From positions 1 through 36,239 of the forward strand of contig CAXIUT010000022.1 in NCBI GenBank assembly GCA_964035545.1: DNA of 36,239 bases, given 5' to 3'. This DNA is from Bugula neritina (taxonomy: Eukaryota; Bryozoa; Gymnolaemata; Cheilostomatida; Bugulidae). The notes under the pieces were generated by a model. That model searched no databases, had not been told where the DNA came from, and was given only the letters and a program-made list of their open reading frames with translations. Made by a program: the position numbers and the translations under genes. Positions 23,548 through 32,992 of this stretch are shown here, piece by piece (the stretch's first letter is position 1; the number at the start of each line of letters is the position of its first letter).

Positions 23548-23707
23548 TGTTTGTAGTGTTAATTTTTATAATTGCTCGAATAAGTCACAATATAAAAACC
23601 TAACTTCCTTATTTTATAAATTTTATCTAATAATAACTCAAAAAGGAGATCAATGACAATCTGATAATCTAGTATAAAAAATATTAATATTTGATTATAA
23701 TTGTTTG

Positions 23708-24048
23708 ATGGAATTGTTCATGTAGCTTGAATAGAAAAAAGAATATAAAATAAAATATCATATTCTAGAGAGTTTAATAAACATTATCACTTATGAAAAT
23801 GTTGTCTAATATCAAAAGAATCGGATACCATTGATAATGTAGATAAAAATATTGTAAAAACTTTAGTTAAAGAAGGTAATTTTTATTAATATTGTGAGAA
23901 CAGGAAAGTAAATTTGTTGGAAATAAGATAAATTTGTAACAAGAAGGAACTATTTGATTCTAAACAATGGAAAATCAAAACAAGACAATAAAGAAAATAG
24001 AATTTTATTTTATTGGATTAATTGTTAGAAATAAATTAAAATTAATGA
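23708..24048 (+). CDS. Unrecognised small protein (~113 aa, one frame correction)
   Basis: ATG 23708 (MELFMQLEQKKEYKIKYH) to TGA 24046-24048. One missing A near 23818 (in an AAAA run) must be supplied to keep one frame; the corrected length is exactly 114 codons. The residues are charged and helical-looking, e.g. DNVDKNIVKTLVKEGNFYQ and NFILLDQLLEIN at the C-terminus. No signal, membrane segment or motif recognised. It lies 164 bp upstream of the ER chaperone gene on the same strand. Confidence 0.5.
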
Positions 24049-24212
24049 TAAAAGTTTTAGATTAATTAGAGGAAGAGTAGCATTGATGATGATAGTGAAA
24101 CATTTCATATTCTTTTATTCTTTTATATTACTCTCTAAAGGAAGAGGAATTGATTAGAATATCAAATTTTAAATATCTAATTATGTACGTGTAAATCAAA
24201 ATTATAAAAATA

Positions 24213-27062
24213 ATGAAAATCTTACTTACAGCACTACTCTTACTCACTCTAGTCTCATCCCAAGTAATTGGTATTGATTTTGGAACTGAGTTCTGGAAGG
24301 CATCACTCATCTCCCCAGGTAAAAATCTTGTAATTGTTTAAAATTCAAGATCAGGAAGAAAAAGTAATAATGGTGTAAATATTTTATCATTTAGATTGCC
24401 TTTCTAGATGGAATTAGACACTTCTAGTACGATGCCCTTATGAAAAGACAAAAAAAACCTAAAATTAGTTACTTCTATCTCAACAAACTTATCTAATCAT
24501 TGGATAGTGAAAAACCAATCGAAGGGTATCACTTCTAAAACGGCACATATCATTTCCAAATTGGTTAAGATAACGTCTGTCTTGAACAATTGGTTGGTAT
24601 GATCCTCAAAAATATAAAAAAATACAGTTCAGAACAGGCTAATTCAGATATAAAGGATTCAGTTTTGACTGTACCAGCACATTGGGGTTTCAAATCAAGA
24701 TTTGCGTTGATAAATGCTGCTCAACTGGCTGATTTGAGTGTCCTTGGGCTGATAAATGAGAATAGTGGAGCTGCTATACATTATGCGATTACTCGAAATG
24801 ACAGTGATCCAGTGAATATTGGCTTCTTTAATATGGGTAGTCATAATCTTCAAATATCGATTGTCCAATTTTATGGAACACTTGATCCGATTCGTTAAAA
24901 AAATATCTAAAGTATGAGAGTGTTATCTCATATATCATTGCCTAACGTTGGAGGACTTCAATTTGACCATCTTCTTGCCTAGTATATAGCTGCATAATTT
25001 AAAAAGAAGCATAAAATAGATGCGCATGACAACTTGAAGGCTTGGACTAAATTATTGCATAAATGTTCTGATTTGAAGTAGACATTGTCTGCGAATAAAG
25101 AGGCTAATGTTTATATTTAGGGATTTATTGATGGAATTGATCTCAATGTTGCTGTCAAGAGATAGATATTGGAGCAATCTGATATTTTTGGTAAATTGGG
25201 TGAGTATTTACAAATGGCTCTTGATAAAGCTGGAGTGACTAAGGATTAAATTCAATCTGTTGAGGTTATTGGAGGTGGTAGTCGTGTGCCTTTGATATCT
25301 AAAATGCTAAAAGATTATTTTGAGCCGGTAGAGGTGGGATCTCATATAAATGGTGATGAGTCGATGGCCTTTGGTGCTGCATTAAGGGCAGCTAATTTGA
25401 GTATTGCCTTTCGAGTGAAGCAACTTCATTTTTATGATGGTTATCCTGATCAAGTTCGAGTAGTTTTGACTAATATTGATGATGGAGTTATCAATTCTAG
25501 TGATCTTTTTGATCGGGATAGTGAACATGGGTTGAAAAAATAAATAGTAGTTGATCAGAATGAAGGAGATGTTAAAGCTGCTGTATATTATGGAGAAGAA
25601 ATAGTGCAAGAATATTTGATTGCTAATTTGTCTCAATGGTAAAATAAATATAATCGATCTTAGGTTAATTTTACTTAATAGCCTAAACTTGTTTTGGTAT
25701 TTAGTGCACATTCGATTAACTTTGCAGAATTGAAGGAAGCGTATATTAATATTACGCTTAATACTACTACGACTAGGGAAGTTTATGAACTTGTGGTTTA
25801 GAATGTTACTATTGAAGATAGTGAGTAAAAGAAAGAAGAAACTTAAAAAGAATAAAAGAAAGAATAAAAGAAAGAAGAAGAGAAAAAATAAGAAGAAAAG
25901 AAAGAAGAAAAGAAAGAAGAAGAGAAAGAAGAAGAAAAGAAATAAGATGAATAAAATAAATCAGGATAGGAGAAAGAATTAAATAAATAAGGTTAGTAAG
26001 ATAAGAACAAATAAGATGAGTCAAATAAAGATAAATAAGATGAGTCAAAAAAAAGCAAATAAGAAGATTCAAACAAAGGCAAAAAGAAAACAAGAGAAAG
26101 AACCAGAAACGTGAAGAAAATGGTTGAATAATCAAAGATATAGAACAAAAAATCTCACATAAAAGCAAATCATACTTATTCCAAGTATCACAGGTACACA
26201 AAAGATGAAACTGATACTCTTAAAGAGATCATTAGAAAATATTAAAAGCATTAAAATTACTTAAAATAGAAAGCAAAAGTCAGAAATGATTTTGAATCAA
26301 CACTCTACACTTTAAAAGAGGATTTCTAACATCCAGGATTTAAAACTTTTAGCAAAGAAGAAGAAATAGAGGCACTTAAAACAGCAGTAGTTGAAGAGAT
26401 AGCTTGGCTTGATGAGAATGCATGGACAGCTGAGAAGAACTAGTTTGAAGATCATTATTATAACATACAAAAAATATATTCGCCTATTGTCAACCGTTCT
26501 AGAGAGTACAATGAAAGGTAATATATCAGTTATGTAGATAACAGTACTATAATAAAACTATCGAGATATTGTCTTTGGTCTATGGAAAGACTAATTAACT
26601 GAATACAACTCATGAGTGGGTTTCGGATAAGGCTGTAGCTCATCTAAAGAAGATAAATGATACAGTTGATTAAATCAGAGCTTAGTTGAAAAAACAGATT
26701 GATAGAAAACTCAATGAAGACATTATCTTCTATGTACAAAGTTGTTTATTAAGAACCAATAAATGATCGATCGGGCTGAAAAATTAAGAGATGAATACTA
26801 TCTTATCAAGATGATACCAAGACCAAAGACAGTTAAAAAGCAAGAAACTCCAAAGCAAGAATCTAATGCTGATGAGACAGCTGACCTGGATGATGATGAG
26901 ACAGATAAAGAGAATAAAGAAGATTAGAACAATGGATAAACAGAAGAGGAAGCTACTGAATAAAAAGTAGAGGAAGAAGTTCCTGATAATGAATCTGAAG
27001 GAGAGAAGGTTGAAGATCAATAAGAAGAAATATAACAATAGGAAAGTAAGTCAGATTTATGA
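24213..27062 (+). CDS. ER lumenal HSP70-family chaperone, HYOU1/GRP170 type (~936 aa)
   Basis: ATG 24213 with a signal peptide (MKILLTALLLLTLVSSQV) directly followed by the HSP70 nucleotide-binding start IDFGTEFWKASLI. Further ATPase landmarks are LTVPAHWG, GLINENSGAAIHYA, VNIGFFNMGSHNLQISIV and VEVIGGGSRVPLISKM. A very charged Lys/Glu/Gln stretch (about 25820-26110) replaces the usual acidic loop, followed by a helical lid (EEIAWLDENAWTAEKNQFED). Introns of 20 nt lie at 24375-24394 and 26518-26537; one base correction is needed near 26740, giving 937 codons. The tail is acidic and ends KSDL, close to ER-retrieval signals of the KDEL type. In the family this protein is a nucleotide-exchange factor and holdase for BiP, induced by ER stress. 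Divergence from human HYOU1 is high but the architecture fits; BiP itself would end differently and be shorter. Confidence 0.88.
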
Positions 27063-27205
27063 TAATGATGTCAAATATTATGAATGGTTGATGATATAAT
27101 AGTATGAAGGAGTATTAATCTATAATTATAGTTCATCATAAATATTATTTTTATTTTTTATATAAATTATAATATAGTTTAATAAAACAGGCAGGTTAAA
27201 TTATA

Positions 27206-27794
27206 ATGTAAAATAATTAAGAAATCATAGTTACCATTTAAGACCTTTAATAACTTTAATAGACATCACAAAACATAAAATTTGCTGTCTATCTCTCCTC
27301 AAATACTCGATACAACCTAAAAAGTATTTAAAAATAACTTTTAGCTCAAGATACATATTGTCTACCTCTTATACCACTCAGAAGAACAGCTTGTTTTCAT
27401 TGTTTAACAAAAAACTATTCATGTTAATAATGTAAGTACTGCATTCAATAAGGAAAAGCATGTTGTAGAAATATTGGTTGTATTTATGATTTTAACTTGT
27501 ACAAAAATTAAAAAAAAAATAAGATTTATTAGAAATGTTCATGTATTGAACCATATGAACCATCGAGTACCAACTTCGATATTGATTGGAGATTGTGTGA
27601 GTTGTTAAGTAAAATAAATCGAACTGATAGAATGAAATATAGTTATTATCTTGAATATTTTTATGGAATATTGAAAATAAGAGAGGAAATGATCAATAAA
27701 GATGGGTAAATAGTTATCAATAGAGTTATATTTTAATAAAATTTCGATGAAAATCAATAGATTGAAACTTAAAGTTAAATGATATTTTAGAATA
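27206..27794 (+). CDS. Cys-rich, zinc-cluster-like ORF open into telomere tract 2
   Basis: ATG 27206 (MQNNQEIIVTIQDLQQ) opens a frame of 196 codons without TGA before the telomere repeats begin. Residues about 75-125 are Cys-rich: CFHCLTKNYSCQQCKYCIQQ, KACCRNIGC and KCSC, which suggests a zinc-binding cluster of no standard type I can name. It is followed by a helical part (RMKYSYYLEYFYGILKIREE). The frame does not stop: it continues through the G4T2 tract as alternating Gly-Trp and on into the downstream ORF to the TGA at 28973-28975 (589 aa in all). Alternatively the true stop is a TGA in a shifted frame near 27781, hidden by a one-base error, or the gene is cut by the tract. No way to choose from sequence alone. 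Confidence 0.6.
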
Positions 27795-27875
27795 GGGGTT
27801 GGGGTTGGGGTTGGGGTTGGGGTTGGGGTTGGGGTTGGGGTTGGGGTTGGGGTTGGGGTTGGGGTTGGGGTTGGG
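27795..27875 (+). repeat. Internal telomere tract 2 (G4T2 x13 plus GGG)
   Basis: Thirteen perfect GGGGTT units and a final GGG, 81 bp, flanked by unique sequence (aata on the left, agtcaactt on the right). The orientation is again that of a right-hand chromosome end, with no C4A2 tract following. In the frame of the upstream ORF the repeat reads Gly-Trp repeatedly, because the 6-bp unit is two codons (GGT TGG) and keeps phase. Confidence 0.97.
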
Positions 27876-28006
27876 AGTCAACTTGTCATGAAGTAATAGA
27901 TCATTTTTCTTCTCATAAAGGTTTAAAATAAATAAAATCAAAACTATAATAATAACCTTCCTAAAATGAATATTATCTTTAATAAAAAAACAATCCTTTA
28001 CCTAAT

Positions 28007-28975
28007 ATGATTAATATCATTGAGGCATCAGTTTAGGTGGATTAGAATATATTTAATCACTTCAGTAAGGCAGTAAATTAAAGAATTATCTTTCAGTATC
28101 ATCATTAATCAGAAAAAATAGTCATCAAAAATGCTAGTTATTAAAAAGAATAAACAAAGCATGGTTTAAAATTTTATTCAATAACTAAAAGTAAATAAGA
28201 ATATAAATTTGATAAAGCCTTTTGGTTTGTAGATAGAAAAGGAGATCTTTTCGTTATTCATGATGAAATAATATCGATATTCAAATACCATTTAAAGATG
28301 AAAAAGTTCAAACAGATCTAAATTAAACAAGATAAACGTCTTTCTCGAATTAATAGTGAATCAGCAGTTGTTTATATTAAATAGATTGATAGAATATACT
28401 ATTTTGATCCATAAAATGATGAAAAATCTTTTTGCTTTGATCTTTATCGACCTTATCGAGAACAAAAATAATACTCAAACTGCCTATCAGCTAACTCGAT
28501 TAGATAGCTTTAACCAATATAGAAAATAGTGATGAAATGTTCAAGTTATAAAGCTACTTATATGATGGAGAAGAACAAGTAAAATATCGAAATACCAGTG
28601 ATATATTTATTGAGTTAGAGATAAAATAACTTGCCTTTGCCTTTTTGTTTAGATAGAGTTATTCATAAGTAAGGAAGTAAGGTGGAAGTTCAATAGATTC
28701 GTTCGAAAAAATGTTAGTTTTAAGATAAAAAAGTAAAAATAGAGTTTATTGATGGAATATTTATAGCTATAAAAAAAAAGAAAGAGTCAGTTGTTTGTTT
28801 TTATACAAAATTTAATGAATAAATGGCCTTAATTTAGGGAACTATCAAAGAAAATGGATTTAACACTTTTGTTTAATGGAACTTATCTTAAAGATCTTTT
28901 GATATTTAAAAATAATATAAGATGTTTAAATCTCTTCATTGGGATAAAAATAAACAGATTTTAATTGAATCATGA
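28007..28975 (+). CDS. Unrecognised protein, beta-rich (322 aa) or C-terminal half of the ORF above
   Basis: From ATG 28007 (MINIIEASVQVDQNIF) to TGA 28973-28975 is exactly 323 codons with no correction. The frame is also open upstream through 27876-28006 and is the same frame as the Cys-rich ORF. The sequence alternates short hydrophobic strands and turns, e.g. AFWFVDRKGDLFVIHDE, AVVYIKQIDRIYYFDP and KIEFIDGIFIAIKKKK, which resembles blades of a beta-propeller, but I cannot assign a family. If read as one gene, the order would be Cys-rich cluster, Gly-Trp repeat, beta-rich domain. The AT-rich stretch just before the ATG (27920-28006) looks more like a spacer than coding sequence, which favours a separate gene. 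Confidence 0.65.
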
Positions 28976-29107
28976 TCATTTTATCATCTTTATTCTCTCT
29001 GATTATTTTTAAAATTTAAATTATGATGACTGATAGCGAATCAAAATGTTCTTTATCACAAAAGATAAGCACCTTTTCTAAAAGAATAAATAAAATATAG
29101 ATAAAAG

Positions 29108-29515
29108 ATGAGCTAATTAGCTGCTAATCATGATATTTTTAACTATTTTATTATTTGAATTAACTGATTATGTTCAACGTCAAGCTGATTAAACTCTTTT
29201 ATCTAATTTCAATTAATAGTAGTGGTTCAATCTTATCTAAAGAGGGAATATTGATTGACAAAGATGAAGATTTAGTTGATTTTTAAGTTAAAAAAGGTGA
29301 TAATATTTAAATAAATTAATATAATCGTATATTTAAGTTATCAATAAATATGATAACTCATGAAATTCAAATACCTAAGATAGTTTTTAAGTGATTTCTT
29401 GACTATTTTTATTTATTTTTAGATATTTAGTCGTTCTATAGAGTTTAGAGCCATGTTGTTGATGTAAATCTAAATCGAATTTGGAGAATTACCGTATTAA
29501 TTAAATAAATTGTGA
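29108..29515 (+). CDS. Unrecognised small protein, frame partly broken
   Basis: Best path: ATG 29108 (MSQLAANHDIFNYF), then TDYVQRQADQTLLSNFNQQQ, then ILIDKDEDLVDFQVKKGDN, and a possible last exon FRAMLLMQIQIEFGELPY ending at TGA 29513-29515. It requires removing one base near 29158 and one near 29235, and a 40-nt GT-AG intron near 29382-29421, longer than all others here. Without that intron the frame ends at TGA 29392-29394. The composition is coding-like, but the model is tentative. A short ORF at 29023 (MMTDSESKCSLSQK) in another frame is probably not real. The bZIP gene begins 10 bp later. Confidence 0.35.
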
Positions 29516-29524
29516 TTCGAAACC

Positions 29525-30502
29525 ATGGACTGTATGATCAAGCACTAAGATATAGACCTTAAAATGGAAGATAATAGTGATCACTATCTCTTCAATTCAC
29601 TACTATAAATGGGACAAGTTTAACCACAATCATGTGATCATGAAGAACATTTTTATTTTGATAAACTCAGCAAAGATAACCTTTACTCAGAAAAAAACAA
29701 ACAATAAAATTACTAAGAAAATATTCTTATTGATCTTGCCTCAACCTTTAACCTCAGAACAACTCCTATCAGTGAACTAATGACGCATGTTGACCAAGTC
29801 TATCAGCCTTCAAATTAAGTTAAAAAAAAATTGATTAATCTTCTTAAAAAGCATAAACTTTATCTGAAGAGAGACAATGCTAGAAAAAGAAATCCTCAAA
29901 AATAAAAATCTGAAGAATTTCTTGAAGAAGTAAAAATTTAGGATAATGTCCTCTCATCATTTGCTTTTGATGATTAATCACAAGAGACTAAGAAGAAGAA
30001 AAGAAACAGAATGTCTGCTCAGAAATCGAGAGACAGAAAGAAAGAGTATATTAAAGAGATGGAGAAAATCAATAAGTAACTTAAGAAAAAAATGGATTAA
30101 AAGATATGCAAAACTACTCCTAAAGTTAAGAAAGCTTCAAAAGACTTTCTTAAGGTTCTTCTTTGTCTTGGAATTACATGTTTCTTAAATGCTGCTCCAC
30201 CAACAAATACAACTCAAGATACCATTGATGAAGAGCGTCCATCTGAATCATTGACTCCTCTTGAGCCAATAAATATTGACTCAAAGATGGATCTGGAATG
30301 CTACAAGAAACTTTTGCCTTAAAGTCAGCAAATGATGCTGGAAGAAGCATTAATTGCTGTAAATGGGACAAGTGAAGTAATTCACCTGGACAGCTAGCTA
30401 GATGGAAATAGTTAGTCTACCTCAAAGCTGATAAATTATCAGCAAAATAAGAAATCAGGTTACTTAGGAAAGAGATCTGCTTCTTCAATAACAACTCCAT
30501 GA
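29525..30502 (+). CDS. bZIP transcription factor with possible membrane segment (325 aa)
   Basis: ATG 29525 (MDCMIKHQDIDLKMED) is the first after an in-frame TGA; the frame ends at TGA 30500-30502, 326 codons, no intron or correction. The basic region RNRMSAQKSRDRKKEY (about residues 160-175) has the bZIP signature N-x2-x2-A-x2-SR-x-RK, followed by a short, weak zipper (YIKEMEKINKQLKKKM). About 30 residues later comes a hydrophobic stretch, DFLKVLLCLGITCFLNAA (about 207-224), and beyond it two N-glycosylation sequons (NTT and NGT). That order matches ATF6/CREB3-type factors, which are held in the ER membrane and released by proteolysis under ER stress. The membrane segment is short, so a soluble bZIP is possible. 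The N-terminal third is acidic and could be an activation region. Confidence 0.78.
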
Positions 30503-30543
30503 TTCAGTTCAAATTATCAAATTATTTTAATCAAGATTATCAC

Positions 30544-31520
30544 TCATATTGCTGATTAGATCCAAGTCCAATAGTTTTTTCTTAATGGCTATTTTATTTT
30601 TAATTATTCACAAATATTTTTGGCATAAGGTATTGTTTATTCTTTTTGACTTTGAATATGAACCAATGTTGCTAAAATTTATAGTTAAGCTAAAGAGTTT
30701 AGCTCACTTTTCGGTGCTGCTTTTTATTATGTAAATTATTTCCACCAAACTTGACAGGTTTAAAGAATTTAAGGATGTTCATCAAAAGATGTGAATAGCG
30801 TTGATTTGAGTGTGTTTTTAGATGAAAAAGTCTTTAGTTTTATCGAAGGAAAGAGTCCTCTCAAAAAGTTCCAAACAGCTTTATTTGATTTTTGTTCTTT
30901 CAAAATATTCAGAGAAAATTTAATATAATGATCTAAAATCTTTTTCTTTTCAGGTTCTTAAAGAGATAGAGCAACTTTTTCTAAGGTTAAGAACAGATGA
31001 CTCCAAGCACTGTTATTATATGAATCTTTTTGAATCATTTTTTAAGCAAACTTTAATTATTCTTCATGAATATTGCCAAAATCAGTTAACCATACACGAA
31101 AACTCCAAGCATGATAGTTTTTTTGATCTTTTTAAAGAAGTATTTTTTATATTTTTGAAAGTTCTTTTCTAAAATCACATCCATTTTAAGCCAAAAATCT
31201 TTTATGTTCCCAAACTTGAAATCCTTTGACTTTTGATTTGAGACAAAAATCTGTGAAACCAACTTAATTTTATAACAATTCATTAGTTTTATTATTTTTA
31301 AGAAGGTACATTTTCTTGAGATACCAAGCATTATAATCTCCAGGTTACTCATCTAATATTTACTATGCAAGTTCATTATTATCTGCATCAAAGGCTTAAT
31401 CTTTGATCGCTTTTAGAAGCTTATTCGATTTTATGAGAACTATTTACAGATCTATTTACATTGTGGGTTATAGACAGGAGCAAATAGTGGCATTATTTAT
31501 TTGATGTTTTTTTAGTCCAT
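30544..31520 (-). CDS. Protein farnesyltransferase / geranylgeranyltransferase I alpha subunit
   Basis: This alpha subunit pairs with different beta subunits to prenylate C-terminal CaaX proteins in the cytosol. The prenyltransferase-alpha repeats are visible as spaced Trp motifs: GDYNAWYLKKMYLLKN, GFQVWEHKRFLAQ, NYHAWSFRVWLTDFGN, NNSAWSHLFL, NKAVWNFLRGLF and KNYWTWI near the C-terminus. The gene starts at ATG 31520 (MDQKNIKQIMPLFAP) and ends at TGA 30544-30546; one missing A near 31410 must be supplied, giving exactly 326 codons (325 aa), the normal family length. No intron. A geranylgeranyltransferase II (Rab) alpha subunit would be similar but is usually longer. The spacing of 148 bp to the divergent small gene at 31669 shows nothing recognisable. 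Confidence 0.9.
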
Positions 31521-31668
31521 ACTTTTATGATAGTTTACTTAATATAAATAACTAAATATTAAAAATATCATTCATAAGTAAAATAAGTTTTAATACTTTT
31601 AGTGAAACAATATTCTTTGTTCAAAAAGTTGAGATGTAAACTATTACTAATTTATTAATATTTTAGAT

Positions 31669-32069
31669 ATGAACAAACTTCAAACACCTCAAGCTAAGCT
31701 ACTCTACGCCGTTTCATAACTCTACAGGAAAAGACGCATTGACGAATCTTAAAAGAAAAAACTTAAAGGTATTATTTCTTTGATTAAGAAAAAGTCATAG
31801 GTTAAAATAATGATATCTATGCATTACTTGAAGAAACTTAAAGTGAAGAAGAACTGTATGATAAACTGGTTGGAGTTGTAGCTGTGAAATCTGAAGAGCC
31901 AGTTGAGCCGAGTCCTTAAGCAGCAAAGGTTATTGAAAGTATTGAACAAGAAGAGGCAACTTCTCCTTGGGGATAATTTTTAAGACACAAAAAGAGAGAA
32001 CATGATAACCGACATAAATTGGAGTCAAATGCGATAAAAGGATTAATTAACCCTAAAAAAGCAGATTGA
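31669..32069 (+). CDS. Unrecognised small charged protein (126 aa)
   Basis: ATG 31669 (MNKLQTPQAKLLYAVS) to TGA 32067-32069 with one 20-nt intron at 31769-31788; spliced length is exactly 127 codons. Without splicing the frame meets TGA early. The first 45 residues look helical (LYRKRRIDESQKKKLKEKV), the middle is acidic, and the C-terminus is basic (LRHKKREHDNRHK). No domain recognised. It converges on the Gly/Ser/Tyr repeat gene with a 130-bp spacer. Confidence 0.7.
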
Positions 32070-32199
32070 TTCATCAATAATTCATTTTTTTTAACTTATT
32101 AGAGCCAATATATTGAAAAAACAGAGATCATTCTCATAGATTTTAAAATTATTTACTAAATCAATAATTGAAATGAATTTAAATGAATGTTGATGATGA

Positions 32200-32919
32200 T
32201 CATAGGTGAATGGTGTGATATTGAGGGTGGTTATTGACTTCGTAGAGGTTTAATCCCATTGATGTAGCAAATTAACTTCTTTTCATTAACATCTGTTCTT
32301 TAATTCTCTTGCTATCGGCACGTTTCTTCATGCATTTGAAAACCAAAATGATTCCAACAACTAAAGTTACAACTGAAGCTATCACCATTGATAACCAAAT
32401 ACCTTCCATCAATTCTTCAAATTCTTGGTCACCTTTTCCATGATGTTTTTTTCCTGAATAGCCTTTATTGTGGCCACTATAATAATCACCAGAGCCATAG
32501 TAACCTGAACCACTTTTATAACCATTACTATAGTAACCTGAGCCTCTATAGCCAGAACTATAATAACCTGAACCGCTCCAAAAATCAGAACCAGACCCAG
32601 AATAGCCACTTCCACTATAGCCTGATCCTGAATAGCCACTACCACTATAACCTGATCCTTAGTAACCGCTACCGCTATAACCTGAACCGGATTCTTAGTA
32701 ACCACTTCCGCTATAGCCTGATCCTGAAGAACCGCTACCACTATATCCTGATCCTGAATAACCGCTACCACTATAACCTGATCCTGAACCTTAATAACCG
32801 CTACCGCTATAACCTGAACCTGATCCTTAGTAACCACTGCCGCTATAGCCTGAGCCACTATTTTGAGAGCTGGCTAATAGAATCAATGCGAATAGGAGTA
32901 TGAATTTTAATGTCCTCAT
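32200..32919 (-). CDS. Secreted/surface type I membrane protein with Gly-Ser-Tyr repeats (239 aa)
   Basis: ATG 32919 opens with a signal peptide (MRTLKFILLFALILLASS), then about 130 residues of imperfect repeats such as GSGYSGSGY and GSGYSGSGYQ, then an acidic linker, a membrane segment (MVIASVVTLVVGIILVF) and a basic cytoplasmic tail (KCMKKRADSKRIKEQ) ending at TGA 32200-32202. The CDS is 240 codons, uncorrected. This is a type I single-pass layout with a repetitive, Tyr-rich outer part. Such low-complexity Gly/Tyr repeats occur in adhesive or extracellular-matrix proteins and in ciliate surface coats; which applies here is unknown. The repeat is DNA-level too: agcggtagcggttat-like units recur with TAA/TAG-encoded Gln at unit joints. 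Confidence 0.85.
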
Positions 32920-32992
32920 TAAATAATTAATTATAGAAACATTTAAATTGATAGTAATATGACAATAATCAGAAAGATAATATTTTTTATGA

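Noticed and set aside
22741-23580. A long plus-strand frame with four in-frame TGA codons, hinting at TGA read as Trp or a decayed gene.
   Set aside because: The minus strand has a complete 256-codon ORF with ATG and TGA and no breaks, and all other genes use TGA as stop.
25785-26201. Lys-only ORF on the plus strand and a Leu/Phe-rich ORF on the minus strand.
   Set aside because: Both are shadows of the Lys/Glu-rich linker of the ER chaperone.
27726-27941. Minus-strand ORF with Asn-Pro repeats across telomere tract 2.
   Set aside because: It is only the C4A2 strand of the telomere tract translated, with no coding-like sequence beyond it.
30549-31532. Several plus-strand hydrophobic frames that look like a membrane protein.
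   Set aside because: The minus strand encodes a clear prenyltransferase alpha subunit with conserved Trp motifs; the plus frames are its shadows.
32388-32903. Plus-strand ORF with repeated Asn/Tyr/His motifs and a second minus-frame Val/Ala/Gln repeat ORF.
   Set aside because: They are other frames of the Gly-Ser-Tyr repeat gene, which alone has a signal peptide and a membrane segment.
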